Shown here piece by piece: positions 14,998-22,350 of a stretch of 53,549 nt of DNA (its first letter is position 1; each line of letters starts with the position of its first letter). Position numbers and translations under genes: made by a program. The notes beneath the pieces are model-generated. The model made no database searches and was not told where the DNA came from. It was given only the letters and a program-made list of their open reading frames with translations. The stretch spans positions 1 to 53,549 of the forward strand of contig JAZSKY010000064.1 of the NCBI GenBank assembly GCA_045535095.1. The letters are read 5' to 3'. The DNA comes from SIG672 sp045535095 (GTDB taxonomy: Bacteria > Bacillota > Clostridia > Oscillospirales > CAG-272).

Positions 14998-15016
14998 TTG
15001 TCTAAAATCTACAAAA
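14998..15016 (+). repeat. Upstream box, copy 2
   Basis: TTGTCTAAAATCTACAAAA, the counterpart of 13733-13751. In both places an ACAAAAAA-nACGG-like stretch lies about 40 bp further upstream, so the whole control region seems duplicated with the genes. Confidence 0.5.
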
Positions 15017-15065
15017 TAATCACCCGTTTTTCTCGCTTTGAAAAGGGCGTCAGACGGCGGACGAC

Positions 15066-15094
15066 TTGAAAATACTTAAAAAATACTGTATAAT
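15066..15094 (+). promoter_or_regulatory. Sigma-A promoter of the second paralogous lipoprotein gene
   Basis: TTGAAA at 15066-15071 and TATAAT at 15089-15094, 17-bp spacer, overlapping a short palindrome CTGTATAATAATACAG (15087-15102). Confidence 0.85.
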
Positions 15095-15145
15095 AATACA
15101 GTAATCCAAAAAAGGTGTGTATCACCAAAAACCAAGGAGGTTTTT

Positions 15146-16093
15146 ATGAAAAACTTAATTATCAGAATTCTTTCTGTCGCACTCATTTGCTGCATGGTAT
15201 TCTCCTTTGCGGCGTGCAAGGACAAAGCAGCAGACGATCAGGGGACTACTCCTCCTACCGCAGGCGACACCAATACCGGCGACGATAACGGCGATTGGTT
15301 CGAAAAGGACGAGGGCACCGGCGAAGGCACCGGCGAAGGCGAAGGCGACACCACAGACGAGCCTTGCGTAGCATGTGTTGACGAAGACGGCGACCTCACC
15401 TGCGACGTATGTGGCGGCGAGGTTGAGCCCGAAGAGTGGGTTTACAACGGTATCGAATGGCAGATTACCCGTGGCGGCGGATGCTTCAAGCTCCAGTATC
15501 AGGTAAACGGAACCGAGTACCACGTAGTTGCTGACAACGCAGGCGATACCTACAACTGGCTTGCACAGGCTAACGAGTGGTCTGCAGACTACGCTTACGA
15601 GAACCTCGTACTTGAAGAGGGAACCATCGAGGCTAAGCTCACTACCCGCGTTAACACCGGTGTTGTATTCGGCGCTACCGGAATGGACCTTCCCAGAAAC
15701 AGTGGTGACGTTCCCGCCGGAACTACCGCTCCCACCGTATCTAGCGGTAAGGACATATTCTACTACTACATTGGTATTAAACCCAAGGAAGGCAAATTCG
15801 GTCTCTACGTTGACGATACCGATGACAAGCTCACCCTTCCCGCGACTATCCAGGAAGTTACCATTACCGACATCATCCCCACCTTCGATATGAACGGCGA
15901 GATCACCATCAAGGTTGAGTTCACCAAGGCTGGCGCAGTTAAGATCTCTCTTAACGGCACTCAGATCTTCGACCTCACCGGATACGAGCCCTTCGGAACC
16001 GAGTTCGGTATGATGATAGCTAACGATAACGGATTTACCAAGCAGGAGCAGGTTTGCGAGCTTATCTCCTACACCTACGCACCTAAGGCATAA
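15146..16093 (+). CDS. Secreted lipoprotein with Cys-Asp motif and jelly-roll-like domain (paralogue 2)
   Basis: 315 residues, start ATG 15146 after AAGGAGG at 15134-15140. Same plan as paralogue 1: signal peptide nearly identical (KNLIIRILSVALICCMVFS), lipobox FAAC, Gly/Glu/Thr linker with slightly more GEG repeats, PCVACVDEDGDLTCDVCGG, and the same beta-rich C-terminal domain (FGATGMDLP, KFGLYVDDTDDK, EITIKVEFTKAGAVKISLNGTQIF). DNA identity is very high over the Cys-Asp module and lower in the C-terminal domain, which suggests tandem duplication with divergence of the exposed domain. Ligand unknown. Confidence 0.85.
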   Translation: MKNLIIRILSVALICCMVFSFAACKDKAADDQGTTPPTAGDTNTGDDNGDWFEKDEGTGEGTGEGEGDTTDEPCVACVDEDGDLTCDVCGGEVEPEEWVYNGIEWQITRGGGCFKLQYQVNGTEYHVVADNAGDTYNWLAQANEWSADYAYENLVLEEGTIEAKLTTRVNTGVVFGATGMDLPRNSGDVPAGTTAPTVSSGKDIFYYYIGIKPKEGKFGLYVDDTDDKLTLPATIQEVTITDIIPTFDMNGEITIKVEFTKAGAVKISLNGTQIFDLTGYEPFGTEFGMMIANDNGFTKQEQVCELISYTYAPKA

Positions 16094-16110
16094 TTAAAAA
16101 CGAATTATCT

Positions 16111-16158
16111 ATTTCGCCGAGAAAAGAGTCTCCCTCCTTTCTCGGCGAAATTCTTTTT
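16111..16158 (+). terminator. Rho-independent terminator
   Basis: ATTTCGCCGAGAAA (16111-16124) pairs perfectly with TTTCTCGGCGAAAT (16138-16151), followed by TCTTTTT. Confidence 0.9.
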
Positions 16159-16179
16159 GCAGATATTTCCGCGTGATAC

Positions 16180-16208
16180 TTGATTTTTTTGTCGAAGGGT
16201 GTTATAAT
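16180..16208 (+). promoter_or_regulatory. Sigma-A promoter of the 16240 lipoprotein gene
   Basis: TTGATT at 16180-16185 and TATAAT at 16203-16208, 17-bp spacer. Confidence 0.85.
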
Positions 16209-16239
16209 ACTTATAAATAATCCGAAAAGAGGAAAAGTT

Positions 16240-17973
16240 ATGAAAAAAACGGTAAAAATTTTATCACTTGTACTCGCACTCCTTATGCTTGCTATGGCAA
16301 TGTTTGCCTGCAATTCTGATGCAGACGTCTCCGAGGATGAGGAAGAAAAGAAAGAAGAAAAATACGTAAACCTCTCTCCCGAGGGCGTTTACAACAAGAT
16401 CTCCAAGGCAAAAGACGTAACCGTTACCTACGTTATGAAGAGTGAGGGCTTTGAGGAAAAGTCGGTCATCGTAAAGGATAACGATAACGTCAAGATAACC
16501 GAGTCGAGAGTCAGCGGCGACTACTCGAGAGAAGAGATCTGCTACGTAAACCTTTCCACAGACGATTACTATTTCACCGAGAGTGAAAAGTGGTTTTTTG
16601 AGAAGGACAGCGGAAAAGTTTATAACGTAAATAGCCTTATAAGTCTCTCGATGCTCGAGAACGAGTTCGGCACCTTCTTTGCAAAGGACAAGGCATTCGA
16701 GGCAGATAACTACACCCACTCGGGTGACACCTACACCTTCAAGAGCGACCTTATCGCCGAGATGTCCGGTAGTAGCCAATACACAATAAACTCGCTCTCT
16801 ATGACGAGAAACGGCTCTGTATATACCTTTGTCGTTAATATCACCGCAAACGGTGAGACCGGTACTATGGAGCTGACCGTCAACTTCGGTGCAACCGAGG
16901 TTAAGTTCCCTGAGGGCGCTATCGAGCGCAGATACGAGGAATACACCGTAAATGTCAAGGATACAAACGGCAGCCCGATATATGACGCGTACGTAGGCGT
17001 TTATAGCGGCGAGGGAAACTACGAGAACGGCGCCTATACAAACGAAGAGGGTAAGGTGACCTTCAGCCTCCTCTACGGCGTAGATTACTACATAGAAATA
17101 AACTACTACGGAAACGACGTTCAGTACGAAATAGACGAGAAATATTACTTTGACGGCACGAGCGCAAATATCACCCTCGCTGAAAAGGTAAAGCCTATCT
17201 ACAAGGTGACCTTGAAGGGCGCGGACGGAAAGATCATGTCTGACGCTCACATTACGATATACGAGACTACTGCATACGGAAACAGCTACTGGGATTGGTA
17301 TTATACCGACGAAAACGGCTGCGTTGAGTTCCAGTGCGACGATCCGCACGATTTCTACGTTGTAATTGACGAGATCTACGGATATATGGTAGAGGAAAAA
17401 TACTATTTTAACGGTACTGAGCCTCTTGAGATCGTGCTCGTTGAGAAGCCTGCATATAAGGTTACCATCAAGGATTCCGACGGAAATCTCGTTCCGGATA
17501 TGAACGTTAATCTGTACGATGCAAGCAACAACTACATAGTGGGAGCAACCACCGACAGTGAGGGTCTTGCGAAGCTTGTAACCGAGCAGGAATACAATTT
17601 CGTTTTCGTTCAGGTTTATAACTACAGCGGCTATGACAAGTACATAATCGAGGACGCATATTCGTTCAGTAACGGCTCAAAGGAGCTCGAGATAGTTCTT
17701 ACTCTTAAAGAGTCTATAACCGTACGCGTTATGAACACCGCGGGAGACGCTATTTATAACGTTCGCGTTTTCCTTCGTGACAAGAACGGATATTCTTGGG
17801 ATTGGGAAAACTATTCCTACACTAATAGCGACGGATACGTAATGTTCTACGATTTTGATACGAGCAAAGAGTTTTACGTAACGATAGACAACGTTCCTTC
17901 CGTTTACAGCTACGAGGAATCGTACACGCTTGAAGGCAACACTCTGACTATCTATCTTTCTCCCAAAGCATAA
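16240..17973 (+). CDS. Lipoprotein with four C-terminal Cna-B-like repeats
   Basis: 577 residues, start ATG 16240 after AGAGGAAAAG; earlier in-frame codons lie in the promoter. Lipobox near MFACN (Cys about 25). The N-terminal half (residues about 40-230) is a beta-rich domain without a recognised family. From residue 235 there are four repeats of about 85 residues, each starting with Y/I-x-V-x-(V/I) and D/A-x-x-G, continuing with (T/N)(D/N)xxGxxxF and ending with a strand such as LEIVLVEK. This is the pattern of carboxypeptidase-regulatory / Cna-B-like beta-sandwiches, typical stalks of cell-surface proteins. It is very rich in Tyr and Asp/Glu. No adhesin head or sortase motif is visible. 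Own promoter and terminator. Confidence 0.85.
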   Translation: MKKTVKILSLVLALLMLAMAMFACNSDADVSEDEEEKKEEKYVNLSPEGVYNKISKAKDVTVTYVMKSEGFEEKSVIVKDNDNVKITESRVSGDYSREEICYVNLSTDDYYFTESEKWFFEKDSGKVYNVNSLISLSMLENEFGTFFAKDKAFEADNYTHSGDTYTFKSDLIAEMSGSSQYTINSLSMTRNGSVYTFVVNITANGETGTMELTVNFGATEVKFPEGAIERRYEEYTVNVKDTNGSPIYDAYVGVYSGEGNYENGAYTNEEGKVTFSLLYGVDYYIEINYYGNDVQYEIDEKYYFDGTSANITLAEKVKPIYKVTLKGADGKIMSDAHITIYETTAYGNSYWDWYYTDENGCVEFQCDDPHDFYVVIDEIYGYMVEEKYYFNGTEPLEIVLVEKPAYKVTIKDSDGNLVPDMNVNLYDASNNYIVGATTDSEGLAKLVTEQEYNFVFVQVYNYSGYDKYIIEDAYSFSNGSKELEIVLTLKESITVRVMNTAGDAIYNVRVFLRDKNGYSWDWENYSYTNSDGYVMFYDFDTSKEFYVTIDNVPSVYSYEESYTLEGNTLTIYLSPKA

Positions 17974-17981
17974 ATAAAACA

Positions 17982-18020
17982 AAAGACGGAATTTGAGTCA
18001 AACTCAAGTTCCGTCTTTAT
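17982..18020. terminator. Bidirectional terminator
   Basis: AAAGACGGAATTTGAG (17982-17997) pairs with CTCAAGTTCCGTCTTT (18003-18018) with one wobble; T/A tails suit both converging genes. It overlaps the last codons of the minus-strand gene. Confidence 0.85.
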
Positions 18021-20905
18021 TTTTGCTTTTCAAGTCGCTTTTTCGCGAAAATGCCGAATTTTTCTTCTGCGAGGAAGAACGTGTTTCCGTATTCCTCCCA
18101 CGAATATTTCGAGAGCGTCTTGTTTTTGAGTGCGAGATAGTCGGCGAGCTTCATCTCGCGAGAGAGCGTGACTATCATTTCCTCAACCTTGTCGGGATCC
18201 TCTGAAATTATGAGCGCATCCGTAACTCTGCCGAGCAGTATTCTTATCGACGAGCTTGAGAAACGCGATGCTCCCTTGAGGAGCTTTTTGAAGTTGTCTC
18301 TGTCCGAGGAGACAATGGCAAGCCACACTGCCGCCGAGATCGTTTCAACGTCCTTGTCGGTCGAGGAGAGACCGAGCAGCTTCATTCCGTACGTGCGCAC
18401 GTATGTATCCTTCAGATTTTCAGAAGCCTTTTTCGTAAATTCCTTTGCAAGAGACATCGTAATATCGCCGATACCCCCGAGCGTTTCCTCGGTGTAAAGG
18501 ACGGTCTCGGCAGAAAAGGGAAGCCTTGCGCCGCACATCTGCGCGACCCTTCTCATTTCAGAGAGAAGGGCAATAAGCTCGGAGTCCTTTGAGAAATAGC
18601 CATCTATTCTCTCGGAAAATGCCGAAAGCCAGACCTCATAGTCTCCTTTTCTCGACTCTGCAAAGCGCTCTCTGCATATTTCAAAGGTCGCTTTAAGAAA
18701 TTCCCAGCTGTTTTGCGCGGGAAGGTCGCGGAGAGTCTTTTGGAATGCCTTCTGGAAGCACTTGCCGTAATATCCCTTTGAATACCACTTTTCAAGATAC
18801 ACTCTGAAATCGCCGACCGATTTGATCGACGATGCAACGAGCGCGGTGGAGATGTACTTCACTCCGCTTTCGTGCATAGAGGTAAGGAAGGCATCGTCAG
18901 ACGATCTTGCGTCTCCGATCTCCTTTTTATAAACGTCGAAAACGAGACGCTTGTCGGCGGTCTGCGAGTAATGCTCGAGCACCTCAAGAAGCTCGCCGTT
19001 TTCGTTTTTAAGCGCGCCGACGACGTGCGAAACGATCGTCTCGCTGCTGTTTTTGTTAAGAAAATCCTTGAATTTCGTGTAAACGAAATTTGAGTGCGTT
19101 CTCTCGGAGATAGCACCGAATCGGCGCAGAGATGAAAGCAGAGAGAGTACGCAGGACGCCTCCTTTTCGCCGCGGATCATATAGCCGATAAGCACTCCGT
19201 ACTCAAGCTCGCGCATTATGAAGGCGCAGAGTCCTGCCTCGGAGCTGAGCTTTCGTCCTTGCTCGAAAAGAAGGGTGACGAGAGCGCACCAAGGCGCAAA
19301 ATCGCCGCTTATACGGCAATAGTCGTAGTATGCGTATATAACTCGTCTGTATATCATTTCGTCGAACTCGACGATGTCTATTATCTCGGAGACCGCCTGC
19401 GAGAAGGTGTTTTGCGAGGAACTGTCATATCTTATAGCGAAGGGAATAAGCTCGATAAGAAGGTCGGCGGAGCTTGACTCGGAAAGATCGTAAGCTCCTG
19501 CGAAAAGCAGACGGAAAACGAAGCTTCTCGTTGCGCTCTCTGCCATTGCGCCCTCAAAAACGGCGCGGTTTTCACTAAGATCGCGCAGTACGTGATTAAA
19601 GGTCGAGCGTCCGAATCCGTCCTCGGTGAGCATATCGAGCGCGTCTCTCGGCGCGACTCGTCCTCTTGCAAGGTCGCCAAGGATCTTGTAAAAGAGCTTA
19701 TCCATTATGCGCTCGGGCGTCGAGTGGTAGGATGCAAGAAGCTCGTAAAGCTTGACCTTTGCCCTCGTGTCCGAATAGAAATCGAGATATTTTTCGATAA
19801 CGCTGTCGAGCGTGCTTCTGCCGAACGTGATAAGAACGGGTCCGCCAAGCGCCTCACAAAGCTCAAGCTCGGAGATGGAGTCGTATATATCGGTACGGGC
19901 AAGGCGGTATATGAGGCATATATCGTCCGAATCTACAACGCCCTTCGTTTCAATATACGTGCCGATAAGGTCTCTCAAAACGCGCGCCTCGGCAGGACTG
20001 TTCAGCAGCAGATAGGTCATAAGACCCGAAAGCTGAAGCTTTGCAACTCTGTCCGAGAAAAGCTTGCTTTTCGTGTCGATAGAGATATGATCGCTGTCAC
20101 TTGCGGAAAGCTCAAACGATCTCGCGCTTCCCAGCTTTTTGACGATCCTCTTTATTCTGAAGGGAGAGAGGTCGTTCTCGGAGAAGCGGCAGGTCGAAAA
20201 TGACATAAGAGACACTATCTCCTGCGGAAGAAGGCTCTCCGCAGCGTGAAGCCAGAAGGCTATTTCGTCCTCTGTGCCGTTCATATATATATCAACGTCC
20301 TCGTGAATCGCGGCGAAAATGCAGTCGAGTATTCTCGAGAGAGTTGCCGCGCCCCTTGTCTTTACAAGCTCGGCGAGTGTTTCGAGACCGTCGTCATTTT
20401 CGTCTATCTCAACCGACGGGAGAGGTCTCTGCGTGTCGCACTGCAAAAGCTCGCGCGGAAGAATGTATTTCTTGAATTTCTGCGAGAGAAGGACTCCTGC
20501 AGGCGTGAGCGACTTGCTGTACGGGAATACGTATGCGTGTATAATGTAATTTCCCCATACGCTCAGGCGGTAGTCAACGCCGCAGTATGTGACCTTTGCG
20601 GCGCACATATTGCCCGAGGGGAGTATGAAAAATGTGTTATCTACGGGGAAAAGCGAGTCAATATCTCTCTGTACTGCGAAATGGAGTCCGCTGTCTCCTC
20701 TTGTGGGATAACCGAGCAGACGCGAGGTCTCCGCGAGCTTTTCGATAGTTTTGGCTGTCATTTCCTTTGGCGGACGGTAGGCAAGGCGCGTCATAATAGC
20801 GTTTGCGTCAATATCGTCTATTCCGTTTGATCTTGCGAAAACGTGATAGCCCTTTTTGTTTCCGTTTTCGTTCCACGAAAAGCATATAAGCTGCTTTAAC
20901 TCCAT
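18017..20905 (-). CDS. Large protein with GAP1-N2-like N-terminal domain
   Basis: 962 residues from the ATG at 20905, which has AAAGGAGG about six bases upstream; a longer reading adds ten residues without a ribosome site. The N-terminus fits the GTPase-associated protein 1 N-terminal domain, type 2: KKGYHVFARSNGIDD, then LAYRPP, then a strand pattern ending YCGVDYRLSVWGNYIIHAYVF (about 105-125), comparable to the conserved 'DYxGRxGNyxxH' region. A central helical part (residues about 170-320: TLSRILDCIFAAI, WLHAAESLLPQEIVSLMSFSTCRF) corresponds to the middle domain of these proteins. The remaining 600 residues are helical and resemble solenoid repeats. GAP1 proteins are linked to conflict or signalling systems with a dedicated GTPase; none is nearby here, so this is an orphan and the assignment is moderate. 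Confidence 0.75.
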   Translation of the reverse strand: MELKQLICFSWNENGNKKGYHVFARSNGIDDIDANAIMTRLAYRPPKEMTAKTIEKLAETSRLLGYPTRGDSGLHFAVQRDIDSLFPVDNTFFILPSGNMCAAKVTYCGVDYRLSVWGNYIIHAYVFPYSKSLTPAGVLLSQKFKKYILPRELLQCDTQRPLPSVEIDENDDGLETLAELVKTRGAATLSRILDCIFAAIHEDVDIYMNGTEDEIAFWLHAAESLLPQEIVSLMSFSTCRFSENDLSPFRIKRIVKKLGSARSFELSASDSDHISIDTKSKLFSDRVAKLQLSGLMTYLLLNSPAEARVLRDLIGTYIETKGVVDSDDICLIYRLARTDIYDSISELELCEALGGPVLITFGRSTLDSVIEKYLDFYSDTRAKVKLYELLASYHSTPERIMDKLFYKILGDLARGRVAPRDALDMLTEDGFGRSTFNHVLRDLSENRAVFEGAMAESATRSFVFRLLFAGAYDLSESSSADLLIELIPFAIRYDSSSQNTFSQAVSEIIDIVEFDEMIYRRVIYAYYDYCRISGDFAPWCALVTLLFEQGRKLSSEAGLCAFIMRELEYGVLIGYMIRGEKEASCVLSLLSSLRRFGAISERTHSNFVYTKFKDFLNKNSSETIVSHVVGALKNENGELLEVLEHYSQTADKRLVFDVYKKEIGDARSSDDAFLTSMHESGVKYISTALVASSIKSVGDFRVYLEKWYSKGYYGKCFQKAFQKTLRDLPAQNSWEFLKATFEICRERFAESRKGDYEVWLSAFSERIDGYFSKDSELIALLSEMRRVAQMCGARLPFSAETVLYTEETLGGIGDITMSLAKEFTKKASENLKDTYVRTYGMKLLGLSSTDKDVETISAAVWLAIVSSDRDNFKKLLKGASRFSSSSIRILLGRVTDALIISEDPDKVEEMIVTLSREMKLADYLALKNKTLSKYSWEEYGNTFFLAEEKFGIFAKKRLEKQK

Positions 20906-20943
20906 TTTTGCGCCTCCTTTCTCCGTTTTTGGCACTATCCTTT

Positions 20944-20972
20944 ATTATAACACACTTTTTATTTCTTTGCAA
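20944..20972 (-). promoter_or_regulatory. Promoter of the GAP1-like gene
   Basis: On the minus strand TTGCAA (20972-20967), 17-bp spacer, TATAAT (20949-20944), 39 bp before the start codon. Confidence 0.7.
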
Positions 20973-21084
20973 GGAAAAAATAATATTTTTGCTGATTTTT
21001 TGCAAGCCTTTGCAGCTCCACGCAAAAAACACCACCCGTGATTTCTCTGTTGTCCTTAACGGAGAAATTGTAGGCACAAAAATT

Positions 21085-21125
21085 TCGGCAGAGGAATTGT
21101 TTTCTCTGCCGATTTGTGTTATAAT
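21085..21125 (+). promoter_or_regulatory. Promoter of the transposase gene overlapped by an inverted repeat
   Basis: TTGTTT (21097-21102), 17 bp, TATAAT (21120-21125) with TGT just before the −10. The inverted repeat TCGGCAGAG (21085-21093) / CTCTGCCGA (21104-21112) brackets the −35 box, so it could be an operator, a hairpin that limits readthrough, or an element end. Confidence 0.6.
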
Positions 21126-21143
21126 GGGGTTGGGTGATGGAAA

Positions 21144-21671
21144 ATGGATAAAGAAAAGGAGTTGCCGCAAAGAAAAAGATTGCGCTTGAAAAATTTTGAT
21201 TATAGCACTCCCGGGGCATATTTTGTAACGGTATGCACACATAACAGAAAATGCATGTTATCCCGTGTCGTAGGGGCGATTCACGAATCGCCCGAAATAC
21301 AATTAACCGAATATGGCAAAATCGTAGATAGGTTGATCAATACTATTCCCCAGCAATCCTTAGCAACAATAGACAGATACGTTATTATGCCAAATCATAT
21401 ACATCTTGTTATTATGATTACTGATAGCGATGAATTGCGGGCGATTCGTGAATCGCCCCTACGAGGTCGTTCGATTATTTCGAAAACAATCGGGTATATA
21501 AAGATGAACGCTTCAAAAGAAATTCATAACAGATACGGAAACGAAATGGTATGGCAACGGGGATTTCACGATCACATCATTCGCAACCGAAACGATTACG
21601 AAAAAATATCCAAGTATATTTACGAAAATCCAATCATTTGGCAATATGATTGCTTTTATACAGAAGAATAA
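21144..21671 (+). CDS. REP-associated tyrosine transposase (RAYT, Y1 HUH family)
   Basis: 175 residues, start ATG 21144. The family is a single-strand DNA nuclease related to IS200/IS605 TnpA, thought to spread short palindromic (REP) repeats. Features: STPGAYFVTVCTHNRK at the N-terminus (about 26-41), the HUH metal site in RYVIMPNHIHLVIMI (about 78-92), and WQRGFHDHIIRNRNDYEKISKYIYENPIIW at the end, where the Tyr nucleophile is expected in the helix NRNDYEKISKYI. Two inverted copies of one palindrome lie within the coding region (21269-21293 and 21439-21463), both read in the same frame as AI(H/R)ESP. Flanked by an AT-richer stretch, suggesting recent arrival. Confidence 0.9.
   Translation: MDKEKELPQRKRLRLKNFDYSTPGAYFVTVCTHNRKCMLSRVVGAIHESPEIQLTEYGKIVDRLINTIPQQSLATIDRYVIMPNHIHLVIMITDSDELRAIRESPLRGRSIISKTIGYIKMNASKEIHNRYGNEMVWQRGFHDHIIRNRNDYEKISKYIYENPIIWQYDCFYTEE
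21269..21293 (+). repeat. REP-like palindrome inside the transposase gene, copy 1
   Basis: CGTAG followed by GGGCGATTCACGAATCGCCC: two perfect 9-bp arms around a 2-nt centre. Copy 2 at 21439-21463 is its exact 25-nt reverse complement. Confidence 0.85.
21439..21463 (-). repeat. REP-like palindrome inside the transposase gene, copy 2 (inverted)
   Basis: GGGCGATTCGTGAATCGCCC followed by CTACG, the reverse complement of copy 1. The pair could form a 25-bp stem in single-stranded DNA or mRNA, enclosing 145 nt that encode the HUH motif. Confidence 0.85.
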
Positions 21672-21768
21672 GGGGTATGGGCTTTGCCCGAGGCCTTTTG
21701 TAATACAAATGCGAAACTTGCGATAAAGAGGACAGAGAAACAAGATTTCGTAGGAGAGTGAGAGCTAT

Positions 21769-22203
21769 ATGAAAGTGAACTTTTATGAACAAGTTGATGA
21801 TAAACTACTAAAATTTGCAGTTATCATTTCTCGACACAATGGACAATGGGTATTTTGTAAGCATAAAGACAGAAATACATATGAAATTCCCGGCGGACAT
21901 AGAGAATTAAACGAAGAGATACTTCAAACAGCCAAGCGAGAGCTTTGTGAGGAAACAGGCGCATTACAATTTGATATATTCCCTATCTGCGTTTATTCTG
22001 TGACAGGAAAGAATAAGGTTAATCAGATAGGCGACGAAACCTACGGAATGTTATTTTTCGCAGATATTTATTCATTCGAAAATGAACTCCATAGTGAAAT
22101 GGAAAGTATCTCTTTTTTTAATGACTTTCCCACAGAATGGACTTATCCGCTTATTCAACCTTTATTGATTCAAGAATATCTGCGACGTACCAATGCTAAG
22201 TGA
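21769..22203 (+). CDS. NUDIX hydrolase
   Basis: 144 residues, start ATG 21769. The Nudix box is complete: GGHRELNEEILQTAKRELCEETGAL (about 43-67) fits Gx5Ex7REUxEExGU, with the metal-binding Glu residues. The enzyme should hydrolyse a nucleoside diphosphate linked to another group; the substrate cannot be read from the sequence. Base composition is lower in G+C than the neighbouring core genes and codon use differs, so the gene may have come with the transposase. No own promoter is evident; it lies 97 bp behind the transposase gene and is followed by a terminator. Confidence 0.93.
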   Translation: MKVNFYEQVDDKLLKFAVIISRHNGQWVFCKHKDRNTYEIPGGHRELNEEILQTAKRELCEETGALQFDIFPICVYSVTGKNKVNQIGDETYGMLFFADIYSFENELHSEMESISFFNDFPTEWTYPLIQPLLIQEYLRRTNAK

Positions 22204-22220
22204 ATCACAATATATGGAAT

Positions 22221-22262
22221 AACCTCGACAGATTTTCAAAGTCTGTCGAGGTTGCTCTTTGT
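22221..22262 (+). terminator. Terminator of the NUDIX gene
   Basis: AACCTCGACAGA (22221-22232) pairs with TCTGTCGAGGTT (22242-22253), then GCTCTTTGTTT. Confidence 0.75.
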
Positions 22263-22315
22263 TTGCCTGCGTATCGTTTTTTATCAATAGGGCGTGAGTT
22301 GAGTGATTTCTCCGA

Positions 22316-22350
22316 TAAAAACACCACCCGAGATTCGGGTGGTGTGTCTT
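22316..22350 (-). terminator. Terminator of the hisS-aspS transcript
   Basis: ACACCACCCGA (22321-22331) pairs with TCGGGTGGTGT (22335-22345); on the minus strand the stem is followed by TTTTTATC. Confidence 0.85.

Noticed and set aside
16264..17349. 361-codon open frame opposite the repeat lipoprotein gene
   Set aside because: Shadow frame caused by the regular codon use of the sense gene.
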